From Deltaproteobacteria bacterium (GTDB lineage: Bacteria; Desulfobacterota; Anaeroferrophillalia; Anaeroferrophillales; Tharpellaceae), in NCBI GenBank assembly GCA_016938065.1, contig JAFGVI010000035.1, positions 1 to 45,135 of the forward strand: a DNA stretch of 45,135 bases, read 5' to 3'. How positions within the stretch are numbered: position 1 is the first letter of the stretch; each line of letters begins with the position of its first letter. The notes beneath the pieces were generated by a model. The model saw only the letters and a list, made by a program, of their open reading frames with translations, did no database searches and was not told the DNA's origin. The translations under genes and the position numbers were made by a program. Below, piece after piece: positions 27,430-36,838 of the stretch.

Positions 27430-29559
27430 ATGACTATTCAAAAACAAACACAAAAAAAACTCATCTATGGATTTATCTTGTTGGCGTGGGTTGGCATGAT
27501 AGCTCAAAATTTTTGGGCAACCGGCATGGTAACCATGGATCAGATTGAGTTCTCTCTGGATGGTCTGAAAAACGATTTTTTTTCGAAAGTACTTGAGTAT
27601 GCGACCACTCAAGGGCGGGTTTATTTCTTATTAACAAAAATTATAGACCTCAAGCTGGCTGCATATCCTGATTGTTTTCTCACCAGAATCGCAATAATTT
27701 CATCTTTTCTTTTAGGCCCATTGTGCTTCGCATACGCCGTTTTTAACACTCTCACAGCTCGCCTGCTTTTCCTTTGGATATATCTGAATCTGGCATCCGT
27801 CGGCTTCAGCCATATGCCGCCTGCAGCTTATCCGGTCGTCACCTCGTTTCCCTTTATCTTTTGGGCTCTTGGTGCAAAAACGGTGCGAATGGTTAACGAT
27901 GAAACCGCAAACCCGTCACCGTACATAATTATAACTCTTTTTGTCTTGGGCTTTTTGAGTTTTTTTCAATACGAACCAATTACCGCGTTCTCATTTTGTG
28001 GATTTTTGTGGTTTATCTCCACCAGCCCTCTGCAAACACGTATCAAAATCATCTTAGGATCAACAGTACTTGGCGCCCTGCTGCTCTATGCAACCGTCTA
28101 TCTCACCTGGAGACACATCAACCCGTCAAGCTATGCCGGCCTGAAACCGGGAGACCTCTCTCTTTTGACAATTTTTAAAACTACCCTTGCCTATACGCTT
28201 GGGGGACTTCCTCTTTTTCTGGAAAACCCACCACTACTATGGGGTGATGCCCTGGTCGGTAAAACCACTTTTCATTTTCCGGAGATCTCCGGGACATCTC
28301 TATTGAGCATGGCCAGCATAAGTACTGTTTTAATATTCTGTCTCTGTGCTTTTTGTTTAATCAAACTGATTTTCATACATGAGGATAAAACGAAAAATTC
28401 GTTTCTAAATAAAAGGGGATGGATTTACTTAATCGGCGCATTTTTTTTCTTCCTGTCATTAATTGTTTCAGCGAACGGCTTAATTGCCGTATCTGATAAA
28501 TATCAACACCTGGCAAACAACCAAGCCGCATCTTATCTGACCAGCCGGCTTGCCCTGATGCCAATAAGCTTCATATTGGTAGTGATGCTTAAACATTTGT
28601 CAAAGTTAATTCCCAGGAAATTTAATCACACCCTCATTGCTATTGTTGTCATCTTTTTTGGCGTAGTCGGCATTTGGGTTTATACTGGAAATGCCTTAAT
28701 TGCACCAAGATTGAAAGCTAACCTGGCCCGTTGGCAAGCAGTGACAATTCTAGCCCAATGCCGTCCTTCGGAACTAGAAACACGAGCACTGGTGGCAAAC
28801 GAGCTTTATTTCAGTGTTTACTCCAATATTCCAGATATTAAAGGATACTGGCAGGATTATACTCGCTTAAGATTTGGTAAACAGTTGGAGCTCCTTGCCT
28901 CAAAAAACGCCGACAAAGTCCTCCCCAGAGTGCAACTCTACCATTCTGAAGATGGTGAATTGAAAGCTGTCACAGTCCAATCTAATACATTTTTCGAAAT
29001 CTATAACAAACGAACATCACCGCCAGCTATTTTTTTTGTTGAAAATAGCGAAGGTCAAGCAACTTCATGCCTCAAGAGCCAAACTTGCCCATTATTTGAT
29101 TTTCAGCGCTCATTGTACGATATCTCAAACCTTTCCTCTGAATTCAAAAAATCTTTAATCCAGCTGAGTTGGATCGTCCCCGAAACTGCAGTTCTTCCTC
29201 AGAATAAATTTACCAACCTGCTCGTTCCTGACAACCAGATAACAGAAGCAGTTCAGGACATCTACCTTCTCTACTTCAAGAGAAATGCTGACGAAGGCGG
29301 TCTTAATTTTTACCGCAGCAAAACACTTGAAGCACGCGGCAGCCTCTTTCGGATAATAAACGATTTTGAATCGATTAAAGGGAAAAGCAGCCCAGAGCGT
29401 GATCTTGAAGCAGTTTTGTCTACATTAAAAACCTCATCTGAAATAACCGAACAATATACAAAGTTTCTTAAAATTGCTGAGGCCTTAAAACCATTTGGCA
29501 GAAGATGGGTTTTATACACAAAATGCAAATCCAGCCTGTTTGAGATCAAGAAAAATTGA
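27430..29559 (+). CDS. Gtr-type polytopic membrane protein with C-terminal DUF4214-like segment
   Basis: This is a 709-residue protein. Residues 1-430 contain about ten membrane helices with a tryptophan/acid-rich periplasmic loop near the N terminus (VTMDQIEFSLDGLKNDF), as in serotype-specific glucosyltransferases of the GtrC/GtrII type. A large extracytoplasmic part follows. Residues about 605-690 read VQDIYLLYFKRNADEGGLNFYR and later SSEITEQY, resembling a DUF4214 repeat (LYRxxLgRxpDxxGlxyw). That combination is unusual. The gene precedes gtrA and gtrB-like genes, so it is likely the acceptor-specific transferase. Base composition is AT-richer than the flanks. The start at 27430 is preceded by AAGCGGA. 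The family assignment is inferred from context and topology. Confidence 0.6.
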   Translation: MTIQKQTQKKLIYGFILLAWVGMIAQNFWATGMVTMDQIEFSLDGLKNDFFSKVLEYATTQGRVYFLLTKIIDLKLAAYPDCFLTRIAIISSFLLGPLCFAYAVFNTLTARLLFLWIYLNLASVGFSHMPPAAYPVVTSFPFIFWALGAKTVRMVNDETANPSPYIIITLFVLGFLSFFQYEPITAFSFCGFLWFISTSPLQTRIKIILGSTVLGALLLYATVYLTWRHINPSSYAGLKPGDLSLLTIFKTTLAYTLGGLPLFLENPPLLWGDALVGKTTFHFPEISGTSLLSMASISTVLIFCLCAFCLIKLIFIHEDKTKNSFLNKRGWIYLIGAFFFFLSLIVSANGLIAVSDKYQHLANNQAASYLTSRLALMPISFILVVMLKHLSKLIPRKFNHTLIAIVVIFFGVVGIWVYTGNALIAPRLKANLARWQAVTILAQCRPSELETRALVANELYFSVYSNIPDIKGYWQDYTRLRFGKQLELLASKNADKVLPRVQLYHSEDGELKAVTVQSNTFFEIYNKRTSPPAIFFVENSEGQATSCLKSQTCPLFDFQRSLYDISNLSSEFKKSLIQLSWIVPETAVLPQNKFTNLLVPDNQITEAVQDIYLLYFKRNADEGGLNFYRSKTLEARGSLFRIINDFESIKGKSSPERDLEAVLSTLKTSSEITEQYTKFLKIAEALKPFGRRWVLYTKCKSSLFEIKKN

Positions 29560-29578
29560 GTAGCCCCGAGGTAAATTA

Positions 29579-29953
29579 ATGTGGTTTAAAAACAGTTTTT
29601 CCACCTTCAAAAAATATACATCCGTAGGAATATTGAACACGGCCATACATTGGGGTGTTTTTGCGACTGTCTATACCGTAATGAAAGATCAGTCCATTAG
29701 TAATTTAATTGGATTTCTGGTTGCAGTTACATTTTCTTTTCATATCAATGCAGGTTGGACGTTTAATTCCTCTATGACATTTAAAAAATATTTAAGCATG
29801 GTAACTTTTATGGCCACCTTAAGTTGGCTTATTGGCAAACTTGCTGATTACACAGATTTTTCACCAATTGTCACGCTTGTACTGTTTTCAGGGATTAGTC
29901 TGGTTTTGGGGTATTTATTTTCGAAACATTTTATTTTCAGAGGCACCAGGTGA
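29579..29953 (+). CDS. GtrA-family flippase-like protein
   Basis: This 124-residue membrane protein has four helices and the GtrA pattern: [19 protein letters not shown] at the N terminus, [21 protein letters not shown] in the second helix, and a C-terminal [13 protein letters not shown]. The family flips undecaprenyl-phosphate-glucose across the inner membrane for O-antigen or teichoic acid modification. It overlaps the following gtrB-like gene by four bases (GTGA). Confidence 0.9.
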   Translation: MWFKNSFSTFKKYTSVGILNTAIHWGVFATVYTVMKDQSISNLIGFLVAVTFSFHINAGWTFNSSMTFKKYLSMVTFMATLSWLIGKLADYTDFSPIVTLVLFSGISLVLGYLFSKHFIFRGTR

Positions 29954-30885
29954 AAATTTCATTAGTTGTACCAGTATACAATGAACAAGATACAATCCCG
30001 GTTTTTTTTGAGGCCGTAAAAAACAACCGGTTATTTTGCGAATACGAGATTGAAATCATCTTTATTAACGACGGGAGTACCGACAATACAGCTGAATTCG
30101 CCGCCAAGCTGGCACTTGCCAACCCCCTGGTTTCTGTAATAAACTTTTCTAGAAATTTCGGCAAAGAGGCGGCTTTGCTGGCAGGATTAGAATATGCTAC
30201 CGGTGATGCCGTTATCCCAATTGATGTTGATCTGCAGGACCCTATCGAAGTTATCCCTCTTCTTATTGAAAAATGGGGTCAGGGAGCTGATATAGTTCTC
30301 GCGAAAAGGTCGGACAGAAGTTGTGACAGTTACCTAAAACGTCGCAGCGCAGAAATGTTTTACAAGGTCAACAATTATCTTTCAGATTTTAAAATAGAAG
30401 AAAATGTTGGTGATTTCAGACTAATGTCACGACAGGTTGTTGAAGCAATCAAAATGTTACCCGAACGTAAGCTGTTTATGAAGGGCCTTTTAAGCTGGGT
30501 AGGATTTAAAACAGACATTGTCGAATACACTCGGGCCAAGCGCATAGCCGGAACAACTAAATTCAATACTTGGAAATTATGGAATTTCGCCATTGAAGGC
30601 ATTACATCGTTCAGCACTTTACCGCTGCGCATCTGGACCTATATTGGCTGTGTCATTGCAATCATCTCTTTATTTTACTCATTATGGATGGTGGCAGACA
30701 AGTTGATCTGGGGTAATCCGGTTCCAGGTTACCCATCATTGATCACTGCAATTTTGTTTCTTGGCGGAATCCAACTTATAGGGATTGGTGTTATTGGTGA
30801 ATATATCGGTCGGATTTACATGGAAACTAAAGCGCGCCCCAGATATATAATTAAAAGTATTACAGGTAACAATTTACGAAAGTAG
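29950..30885 (+). CDS. GtrB-type polyprenyl-phosphate glycosyltransferase
   Basis: This is a 311-residue GT2 enzyme. The N-terminal domain has [18 protein letters not shown], the metal-binding [10 protein letters not shown], and [16 protein letters not shown], with the acceptor loop [14 protein letters not shown]. The basic motif RxAGTTKF is followed by two C-terminal membrane helices, the GtrB layout. It should load glucose onto undecaprenyl phosphate. The start is a GTG in the GTGA overlap with gtrA. Together with the preceding two genes it forms a complete three-component cassette, in the order transferase-gtrA-gtrB. Confidence 0.93.
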   Translation: MKISLVVPVYNEQDTIPVFFEAVKNNRLFCEYEIEIIFINDGSTDNTAEFAAKLALANPLVSVINFSRNFGKEAALLAGLEYATGDAVIPIDVDLQDPIEVIPLLIEKWGQGADIVLAKRSDRSCDSYLKRRSAEMFYKVNNYLSDFKIEENVGDFRLMSRQVVEAIKMLPERKLFMKGLLSWVGFKTDIVEYTRAKRIAGTTKFNTWKLWNFAIEGITSFSTLPLRIWTYIGCVIAIISLFYSLWMVADKLIWGNPVPGYPSLITAILFLGGIQLIGIGVIGEYIGRIYMETKARPRYIIKSITGNNLRK

Positions 30886-30963
30886 CACCAAGGACAGATC
30901 TCTGGACTTACAAAAAATCAAGTACTATTTTCTAATAAACTCCAGACACCATTTAAGAAATCA

Positions 30964-33900
30964 ATGACTGAAGAGAACGATCCGGCCGATACCCCTTTCA
31001 TGCTGCTGAACAGCTTAACTGACGAAGAAAAATACTTTTTACAGATAACTGCCCTTTTAGATAGCAACACCCCGCGTCAGGAGCTCTTCCGCATCATGAA
31101 GGCCCTGCAGCAGGCTCCGGGGAGCACCTACAAATGGGATGCGGAAAAAGCTGCGAACCAGCTCCGTAAACTGCGCCAGTTGGGGTTGATTGACAACCAC
31201 AACCGTTGCCAGCAGCAGATTCTTGAAGTCGTGGCCCGCCGGTCGATTGAAAAACGCGCCCTGGAACTCTGCCGCCAGCTGATTCGCTCTTCCTATATCG
31301 ACAACCAACCCCAGGCCACCGAAAATCAGGAGCTGTGCGCCCGCACTTTAAGAAATTTCCGCCTCGCCTTTTTTAATCACGACTTTGATGCCCTGCAGAA
31401 ATATCTGCCCGTCTTCTATCGCGCCGCCTACAGTGCGCGTTTTCGCCACCCTTATGCCGCCCTCACCCTCTATCCTTTTGATCAGCAGTGGTTTCTGCAA
31501 TTTCCCCTGCCGCTGCAGTTTACCGCCCTTGATGACTGTATCACCCACTCTCTCGAAGATCTGGTCGCCACCCCGGAACTTGATCAGTTTATCGCCGCCA
31601 ACTACCCCGCGGAAAAGATCGGCAGCCGCCCCTTCATCCTGCTCTATGCCCACAAACTGCTTCTCAGCGGCAGGCTCGGCGAACTTAATCGAATCTACAG
31701 CCATAACAGCCGGCTCTTTTCCGGCAGCGGTTTCAAGGGGGCCATCGCGGCCCTGCAAGGCGATTTCAACCAGGCCGCCATCGACTTCAGGTCCGACCTG
31801 GAGCTGGCCCGCCACCACAACCCCGACGGGGCCGCCTGTTTTGATGCCCCTATCGCTTTCTTCCATATTCTGACCTTAGGACAGACCCAGACCGCAGCCT
31901 TCTGGGAAGATGCTGTAAAAGCTTTAAATACCGGTGAGCAGGAGTTCTCCTACAACCCTTTCACCCGGGATCTCTTTCGCCTGGCCGACACCCTGCTTAA
32001 ACTTTTTCGGGGTCTGGTGGTTGAAGCCCGTGAGAGTTTCAACGCCCTCGAAAAACGGCCCGACAATTCGATTTTCACGATGCTGAAAGCCCTGGTTTCC
32101 TACTGGCTCATCGGTGAAATACCTTTAGAAGAGCGCCCCAAACTCAAATTGCTGAACGACAGCACCAGAGCTTCTTTCCCCTGGGTCTCGATCGAATGCG
32201 CGCAGTTACTGGCTCTAACCGAACCCGATAACCACGAATCCGATAAGCGTGACGATGGGGCTGCAGGCCTGTCAACAAAATCTCTGCCCGGCGAAACTGA
32301 CTCTGGGCTTAAAGCCTTAAGTCCGGCTATCGCCATCGAACCGGCCTGGCGCCGCACCCTGGCTGCGCTGCGGCAACTGACCCCCAGAGCTCAACCGGCA
32401 ACCGACGCGGAAAAAACCGATGCCGCCATGCGCCTGGCCTGGTTTGTCGGCATCTGTGAACCCGGAATTCTCAGCCTGACCCCTAAAATTCAGAAAAACA
32501 ACGCCGACAACTCCTGGAGTTCAGGCCGTAATCTCGCCCTCAACCGCATCTATGAAGGCGATCTTCTGCCTTTTTTTACGCCGCAGGATCTGCGCATCTG
32601 CACCACCCTGCGACGACAGCCTGACGAAAAGGGAGAAACCTATATATTTGACCAGAACAGAGCCCTGCCCGCTCTGGCCGGCCACCCCCATATTTTTCTC
32701 AGCGGCCACCCGGAAATTGCGGTCTCGGTCAACCATGGTCAAGCGGCAATCACTGTTGAGAAACAACCCGAAAGAGACCTCTTTACAATCAAACTCCACC
32801 CCGACCTTGAAAATCGGGAAACTCTGGTTCTACAGGAAGCCCCAACCCGCTTTACTTTCTACAGCAACACCCCGGAACTTCGCGAAGTAGCCAAATTTTT
32901 AGGGACTGAGGGGCTGGTCCTGCCCGGGGAAGCCGAAAGCGAAATCCTGGAGATCCTCAAACCTCTGTCAGCCATTGTCCCAATCTTTACAAGCCTTGAT
33001 CCAGACGCGACAAACCGCCCTCCGGCCAGCGACGACAAACATCTCTATTTACAAATATTTCCCTCCGGCAACGGTCTGCGTTTCGAACTTGTCGTCAAGC
33101 CACTGGGCTCTGCAGGCCCGCTCCTGCAGCCGGGGGTCGGCCAGAAAAATATTTTTGCAACTATCGACCAGACCGCCCGTGTCGCCTGCCGCAACCTCAT
33201 TCTCGAAAAGCAAAGACAACAAGCTCTGCTTACGGCCTGTCCCGGTTTGACCGATGAGCCGCAAACAGCCAACTGGCAGATCAACGAACTCGAAGATTGC
33301 CTGCAGATTCTCTTTGAAATTCAGGAGTTTCAAAAAAAGGGCCGGGAGACGGAAGGTGATGGAGCTGAAGCGGGATCAGACTGGCTCATCTGTGAATGGC
33401 CGGCCGGAAAAAAAATAAGCCTGAAAAACCGGACTTCGACTTCAGCCTTTAAATTCAACATTCAGCCCCATAAGGAGTGGTTCAAAATCGAGGGCGAGGT
33501 CAAGGTCGATGAAGAACAGATTATCGGGCTGGCCGATCTTCTGAAAACCGTCAAGGCGGGGCCGGGACGTTTTCTCCCCCTGGCTGACAATCAATTCATC
33601 GCCCTGACCGAAGATCTGCGCCGGCGTCTGCACGCCTTAAGTTTTTATCTCAGTGACGACGATGGCGAGCTGACTATCCATAAGGCCGCAATCAACAATA
33701 TTGCCGAACTTATGGCTGACCTGCCTGAAGTCAACTATAGCCGCTCCTGGCAGGAACAGCTCCAACGTTTTCAGGAGGCCGGCAGCTTCAAGCCCAAACT
33801 TCCAGAAACCTTAAAAACCGAGCTCAGAGGCTACCAGATTGAAGGTTTTTCCTGGCTCTCTAGACTGGCCCATCTCGGTTTCGGCGCCTGTCTGGCCGAT

Positions 33901-35202
33901 GATATGGGACTCGGCAAAACCGTACAGACCCTGGCTCTGATTCTCTCCCGGGCCCAGGCCGGACCGGTACTGGTGGTCGCCCCGACTTCAGTCTGCGGCA
34001 ACTGGCTTGCCGAGTGCCAGCGCTTTGCCCCGAAACTTAACCCCATCCTCTTCGGCGGCCCCGAGCGCCAGCAGCTTTTCGACTCGCTTAAACCTTACGA
34101 TCTTCTGATCTCAAGCTACACCATGCTGCAACAGGAGCAGGAACTCTTCGCCGGCAAAGAGTGGGAGATCATCGTACTGGATGAAGCTCAGGCGATCAAA
34201 AACATGAACACCAAACGTTCGCGTTCGGCCATGAGCCTCAAAGGCAGATTCCGTCTGATCACGACCGGCACTCCGATGGAGAACCATCTGGGGGAACTCT
34301 GGAACCTCTTCAATTTCATCAATCCCGGACTTTTAGGCTCTCTGGATCAGTTTAATCAGCGGTTTGCCATTCCGATTGAACAGGAAAACAACGAAGAAGC
34401 CCGGCAGCATCTGCGTAAAATCCTCAAGCCCTACATCCTGCGCCGCAAAAAAAGTCAGGTTTTAAAAGAACTGCCGCCGCGCACCGAAATTCTTCTTCCT
34501 ATTGAGATGAGTCTTGAAGAGCGTAATTTCTATGAAGCCGTCCGCCGGCAGGCAATTTCCCGGCTGGAAGAGGTTTCTGAACAGAAAGAAGGCAACAGAA
34601 ATTCCGCCATTCAGGTTTTGGCCGAGCTCACCCGACTGCGTCTGGCCGCCTGCAACCCCCGGCTGCTGCTGCCGGAAAGTACCATCGAAAGCGCCAAGCT
34701 GAAACATTTCGGCCGCATTATTGACGACCTGCTGGCCAACGGCCACCAGGCCCTGGTTTTCAGTCAGTTTGTCAGGCATCTGAGTCTGCTTCGTGACTAC
34801 CTCGATCAAAAAAGGATCACCTATCGCTACCTGGATGGCACAACCCCGAAGAACCGCCGCCAGACCGAAATCAGCGCCTTTCAGAATGGCGAGGCCGATC
34901 TTTTTCTGATCAGCCTTAAAGCCGGCGGTCTCGGTCTTAACCTCACCGCCGCCGACTATGTTCTGCATCTCGACCCCTGGTGGAATCCGGCAATCGAAGA
35001 TCAGGCTTCCGATCGAGCCCACCGCATCGGTCAGACCCGACCGGTCACAGTCTACCGCCTTATCAGCCAACACACCATCGAAGAAAAAATCGTACGCCTG
35101 CATCAGGAAAAACGCAACCTCGCCGACCAGATCCTCTCCGCCAGCGATCAAAGCGCGAGATTTTCGACCACCGAACTGCTGCAGTTGATTAAGGATGGGT
35201 GA
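30964..35202 (+). CDS. Large SNF2-family DEAD/DEAH helicase
   Basis: This is a 1412-residue protein. Residues about 960-1400 are a full SNF2 ATPase: GYQIEGFSWLSRL, Walker A ADDMGLGKTVQTLAL (near 980), VVAPTSVCGNW, DEAQ in IVLDEAQAIKN, TGTPMENHLGELWNLFNF, then the second lobe with ALVFSQFVRHL, YRYLDGTTPKNRR, LKAGGLGLNLTAADY and DRAHRIGQTRPVTVYRL. The first roughly 950 residues contain a helical, repeat-like region and a beta-rich region and have no family I can name with confidence; bacterial SNF2 proteins often carry associated domains here. The role could be chromatin-like remodelling of nucleoprotein, transcription recycling or defence. It is monocistronic, followed by a terminator. Base composition returns to the window's GC level after the Gtr cassette. 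Confidence 0.9.
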   Translation: MTEENDPADTPFMLLNSLTDEEKYFLQITALLDSNTPRQELFRIMKALQQAPGSTYKWDAEKAANQLRKLRQLGLIDNHNRCQQQILEVVARRSIEKRALELCRQLIRSSYIDNQPQATENQELCARTLRNFRLAFFNHDFDALQKYLPVFYRAAYSARFRHPYAALTLYPFDQQWFLQFPLPLQFTALDDCITHSLEDLVATPELDQFIAANYPAEKIGSRPFILLYAHKLLLSGRLGELNRIYSHNSRLFSGSGFKGAIAALQGDFNQAAIDFRSDLELARHHNPDGAACFDAPIAFFHILTLGQTQTAAFWEDAVKALNTGEQEFSYNPFTRDLFRLADTLLKLFRGLVVEARESFNALEKRPDNSIFTMLKALVSYWLIGEIPLEERPKLKLLNDSTRASFPWVSIECAQLLALTEPDNHESDKRDDGAAGLSTKSLPGETDSGLKALSPAIAIEPAWRRTLAALRQLTPRAQPATDAEKTDAAMRLAWFVGICEPGILSLTPKIQKNNADNSWSSGRNLALNRIYEGDLLPFFTPQDLRICTTLRRQPDEKGETYIFDQNRALPALAGHPHIFLSGHPEIAVSVNHGQAAITVEKQPERDLFTIKLHPDLENRETLVLQEAPTRFTFYSNTPELREVAKFLGTEGLVLPGEAESEILEILKPLSAIVPIFTSLDPDATNRPPASDDKHLYLQIFPSGNGLRFELVVKPLGSAGPLLQPGVGQKNIFATIDQTARVACRNLILEKQRQQALLTACPGLTDEPQTANWQINELEDCLQILFEIQEFQKKGRETEGDGAEAGSDWLICEWPAGKKISLKNRTSTSAFKFNIQPHKEWFKIEGEVKVDEEQIIGLADLLKTVKAGPGRFLPLADNQFIALTEDLRRRLHALSFYLSDDDGELTIHKAAINNIAELMADLPEVNYSRSWQEQLQRFQEAGSFKPKLPETLKTELRGYQIEGFSWLSRLAHLGFGACLADDMGLGKTVQTLALILSRAQAGPVLVVAPTSVCGNWLAECQRFAPKLNPILFGGPERQQLFDSLKPYDLLISSYTMLQQEQELFAGKEWEIIVLDEAQAIKNMNTKRSRSAMSLKGRFRLITTGTPMENHLGELWNLFNFINPGLLGSLDQFNQRFAIPIEQENNEEARQHLRKILKPYILRRKKSQVLKELPPRTEILLPIEMSLEERNFYEAVRRQAISRLEEVSEQKEGNRNSAIQVLAELTRLRLAACNPRLLLPESTIESAKLKHFGRIIDDLLANGHQALVFSQFVRHLSLLRDYLDQKRITYRYLDGTTPKNRRQTEISAFQNGEADLFLISLKAGGLGLNLTAADYVLHLDPWWNPAIEDQASDRAHRIGQTRPVTVYRLISQHTIEEKIVRLHQEKRNLADQILSASDQSARFSTTELLQLIKDG

Positions 35203-35210
35203 TTTTTTTC

Positions 35211-35235
35211 AGTGAGCAGTGGGCAGTGGGCAGTG
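35211..35235. repeat. Short tandem repeat of AGTGGGC
   Basis: About 3.5 copies of a 7-bp unit (AGTGAGC once, then AGTGGGC twice, then AGTG) lie just after the SNF2 stop. It may be a slippage product or a decayed intergenic repeat. Confidence 0.8.
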
Positions 35236-35274
35236 AAAAAACATGCGAATTGACTATCAGTCAAGTAAAAAAAA

Positions 35275-35306
35275 GGCCCGATGACAAAATATCACCGGGC
35301 CTTTTT
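35275..35306. terminator. Intrinsic terminator after the SNF2 gene
   Basis: GGCCCG (35275-35280) pairs with CGGGCC (35296-35301), with a TGA/TCA extension across one mismatch (A35281 opposite C35295) and a 7-base AT-rich loop. T5 follows on the plus side and a run of A precedes it, so it may also stop transcription from the converging PEP-CTERM gene. Confidence 0.85.
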
Positions 35307-35433
35307 CAGTGGTTCACAGGTTATTTTCTTGCTTTTTTCAACAACAAAAACAAGAATTAGTTTTTAATAAGAAGAGAGAAAAATCGAAGTTTTATCCCCT
35401 TTTGCTTTTATTGTAACTTCTTAAGCTTTCCGG

Positions 35434-36039
35434 TTAAGCTTTCCGGCGACGAATGCCAAGCAGTCCGAGCAGCCCGGAACCCAAAAGCCAGATCGCGCCG
35501 GGAATCGGCACCGGATTCGCTTTGACGGCAACAACCAGATCGTCATAATCAGCATCAACTGGGGACCCGTCATTAAAACCGATAACATGATAGTTATCAT
35601 TGGCCGCGAACCAGCTGCTTTCAGTGTAATCGTTGAGATAAGAGCCCGACACAGTAAACATTTTTAAATTAGTCATCGCCGTCAGCGAGACATCGTGAGG
35701 GCCGTCAATCGTATCATCAAAAAAAGAGGCTGCCACATTGATTACCGCATTATCTCCGGGAGTACTCACGCCCAAATTGCCAAAAACAGGGGCACCTGAG
35801 TCCTTAAGGTAGTTCCGGTGTTCTGCCTCAAATCCAAGATAGATGGCACTATACAAACCAGTAGAGAAAGGAGAACTCGCAAGCTCCGTCACCCCGGCTT
35901 TAAAATCTACTGAAGAACTTTGCGTATCTCCCGTATTAAACAGAAAACCCAGATTATCAATGGTATATGCCCCAACATAACCTACACTTCCCCCAATCAG
36001 CATTATCACCAGAACTGCAGATGTCAGTAACCTTTTCAT
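35434..36039 (-). CDS. PEP-CTERM-type secreted protein (VPIPGA variant)
   Basis: This is a 201-residue exported protein. The signal peptide reads MKRLLTSAVLVIMLIGGSVG with likely cleavage near YVGA. The mature part is beta-rich and has no family I recognise. The C terminus has the sorting signal NPVPIPGAIWLLGSGLLGLLG followed by RRRKA, a VPLPA/PEP-CTERM-like motif, membrane helix and basic tail. In this system an exosortase removes the tail and exports the protein to the surface or matrix. No exosortase gene is present in the window. The start is supported by GGAGG eight bases upstream of ATG 36039. A second, similar gene lies upstream. Confidence 0.88.
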   Translation of the reverse strand: MKRLLTSAVLVIMLIGGSVGYVGAYTIDNLGFLFNTGDTQSSSVDFKAGVTELASSPFSTGLYSAIYLGFEAEHRNYLKDSGAPVFGNLGVSTPGDNAVINVAASFFDDTIDGPHDVSLTAMTNLKMFTVSGSYLNDYTESSWFAANDNYHVIGFNDGSPVDADYDDLVVAVKANPVPIPGAIWLLGSGLLGLLGIRRRKA

Positions 36040-36107
36040 CTCTTGCCTCCTTTTTATTGCGCACCTATCACAAAATACCAAAAAGTACAAACTATAGAAA
36101 ATGCAAA

Positions 36108-36652
36108 CTAAACTTTTTTTCTTCTTCTCATCCCCACCATTCCGAGCAGCCCGGAACCCAAAAGCCAGATCGCGCCAGGAATCGGAACTGCGCCGATATT
36201 ATCATCATCATTCGCAACACCTACCGAGATATTCAGGCTGAGATTGCCGTATTCGGGACTCTGAATCTCATTCCAGACGATGTTAACCGCATTATAGAGA
36301 CCGGAATTCTCCTCCAGACCGAGAAGCGTAACATCCCCGCCTGTATCGTAAACACCGACACTACCGGAACCTAAATCCAAACGCAGCCACAACTCTGCCA
36401 ATTACCGGCATTCACGGTAATATCATTCCCCACCGTAGTCCACGACGCATTATCCAGACTATACTGAAGCTTAACCGAACCGCCCCAGTTGGTATAGGAA
36501 AAATCGAGTGTAACACTGTCGTCATTACTTCCAGTATCATCATCAACCGCAAAAAAGGTAACGGGATCCATATAAACAGCCCCCGCAGTCCGGATACCAG
36601 CGCCCCAAACCACAACCAGAGCTAAAATAACAGCTGCAATAATTTTTTTCAT
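36108..36652 (-). pseudogene. Second PEP-CTERM-type secreted protein, frameshifted
   Basis: The first frame (36652 to about 36390) begins MKKIIAAVILALVVVWGAG, a signal peptide, and runs through a beta-rich stretch. The second frame (about 36401 to 36108) carries the rest, from ELWLRLDLGSGSVGVYD, and ends with VPIPGAIWLLGSGLLG and MRRRKKV. Both frames meet at the GNW/ELW junction near 36390-36405, and the total length is not a multiple of three, so a single-base indel broke the gene. AAGGAGG precedes the ATG. If the indel is an assembly error, this is an intact 181-residue PEP-CTERM-like protein. The C-terminal signal is nearly identical at DNA level to the neighbour's. Confidence 0.85.
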
Positions 36653-36838
36653 TCCGCCCTCCTTCCACCTGCAAACGAATCAACCAAAACGTCACATTCT
36701 GAGAGTATCTTAATGGATACTCGAAAAAACCCAAAAAAGCTATCAGGCAAAAGTATGAAAATGAGACAGGAAGGGTTAAAGAGTTGGTCCAAAGTATGAA
36801 TCTTCAGTATAGTTACCAATTTTTTCCGGCTACTCCCT

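Noticed and set aside
34462-35151. 229-codon minus-strand frame
   Set aside because: It is opposite the conserved C-terminal helicase lobe of the SNF2 gene and has no independent start signal or motif.
35211-35235. CRISPR-like repeats
   Set aside because: The units are only 7 bases long and directly adjacent with no spacers. No other regularly spaced repeats were seen in the window.
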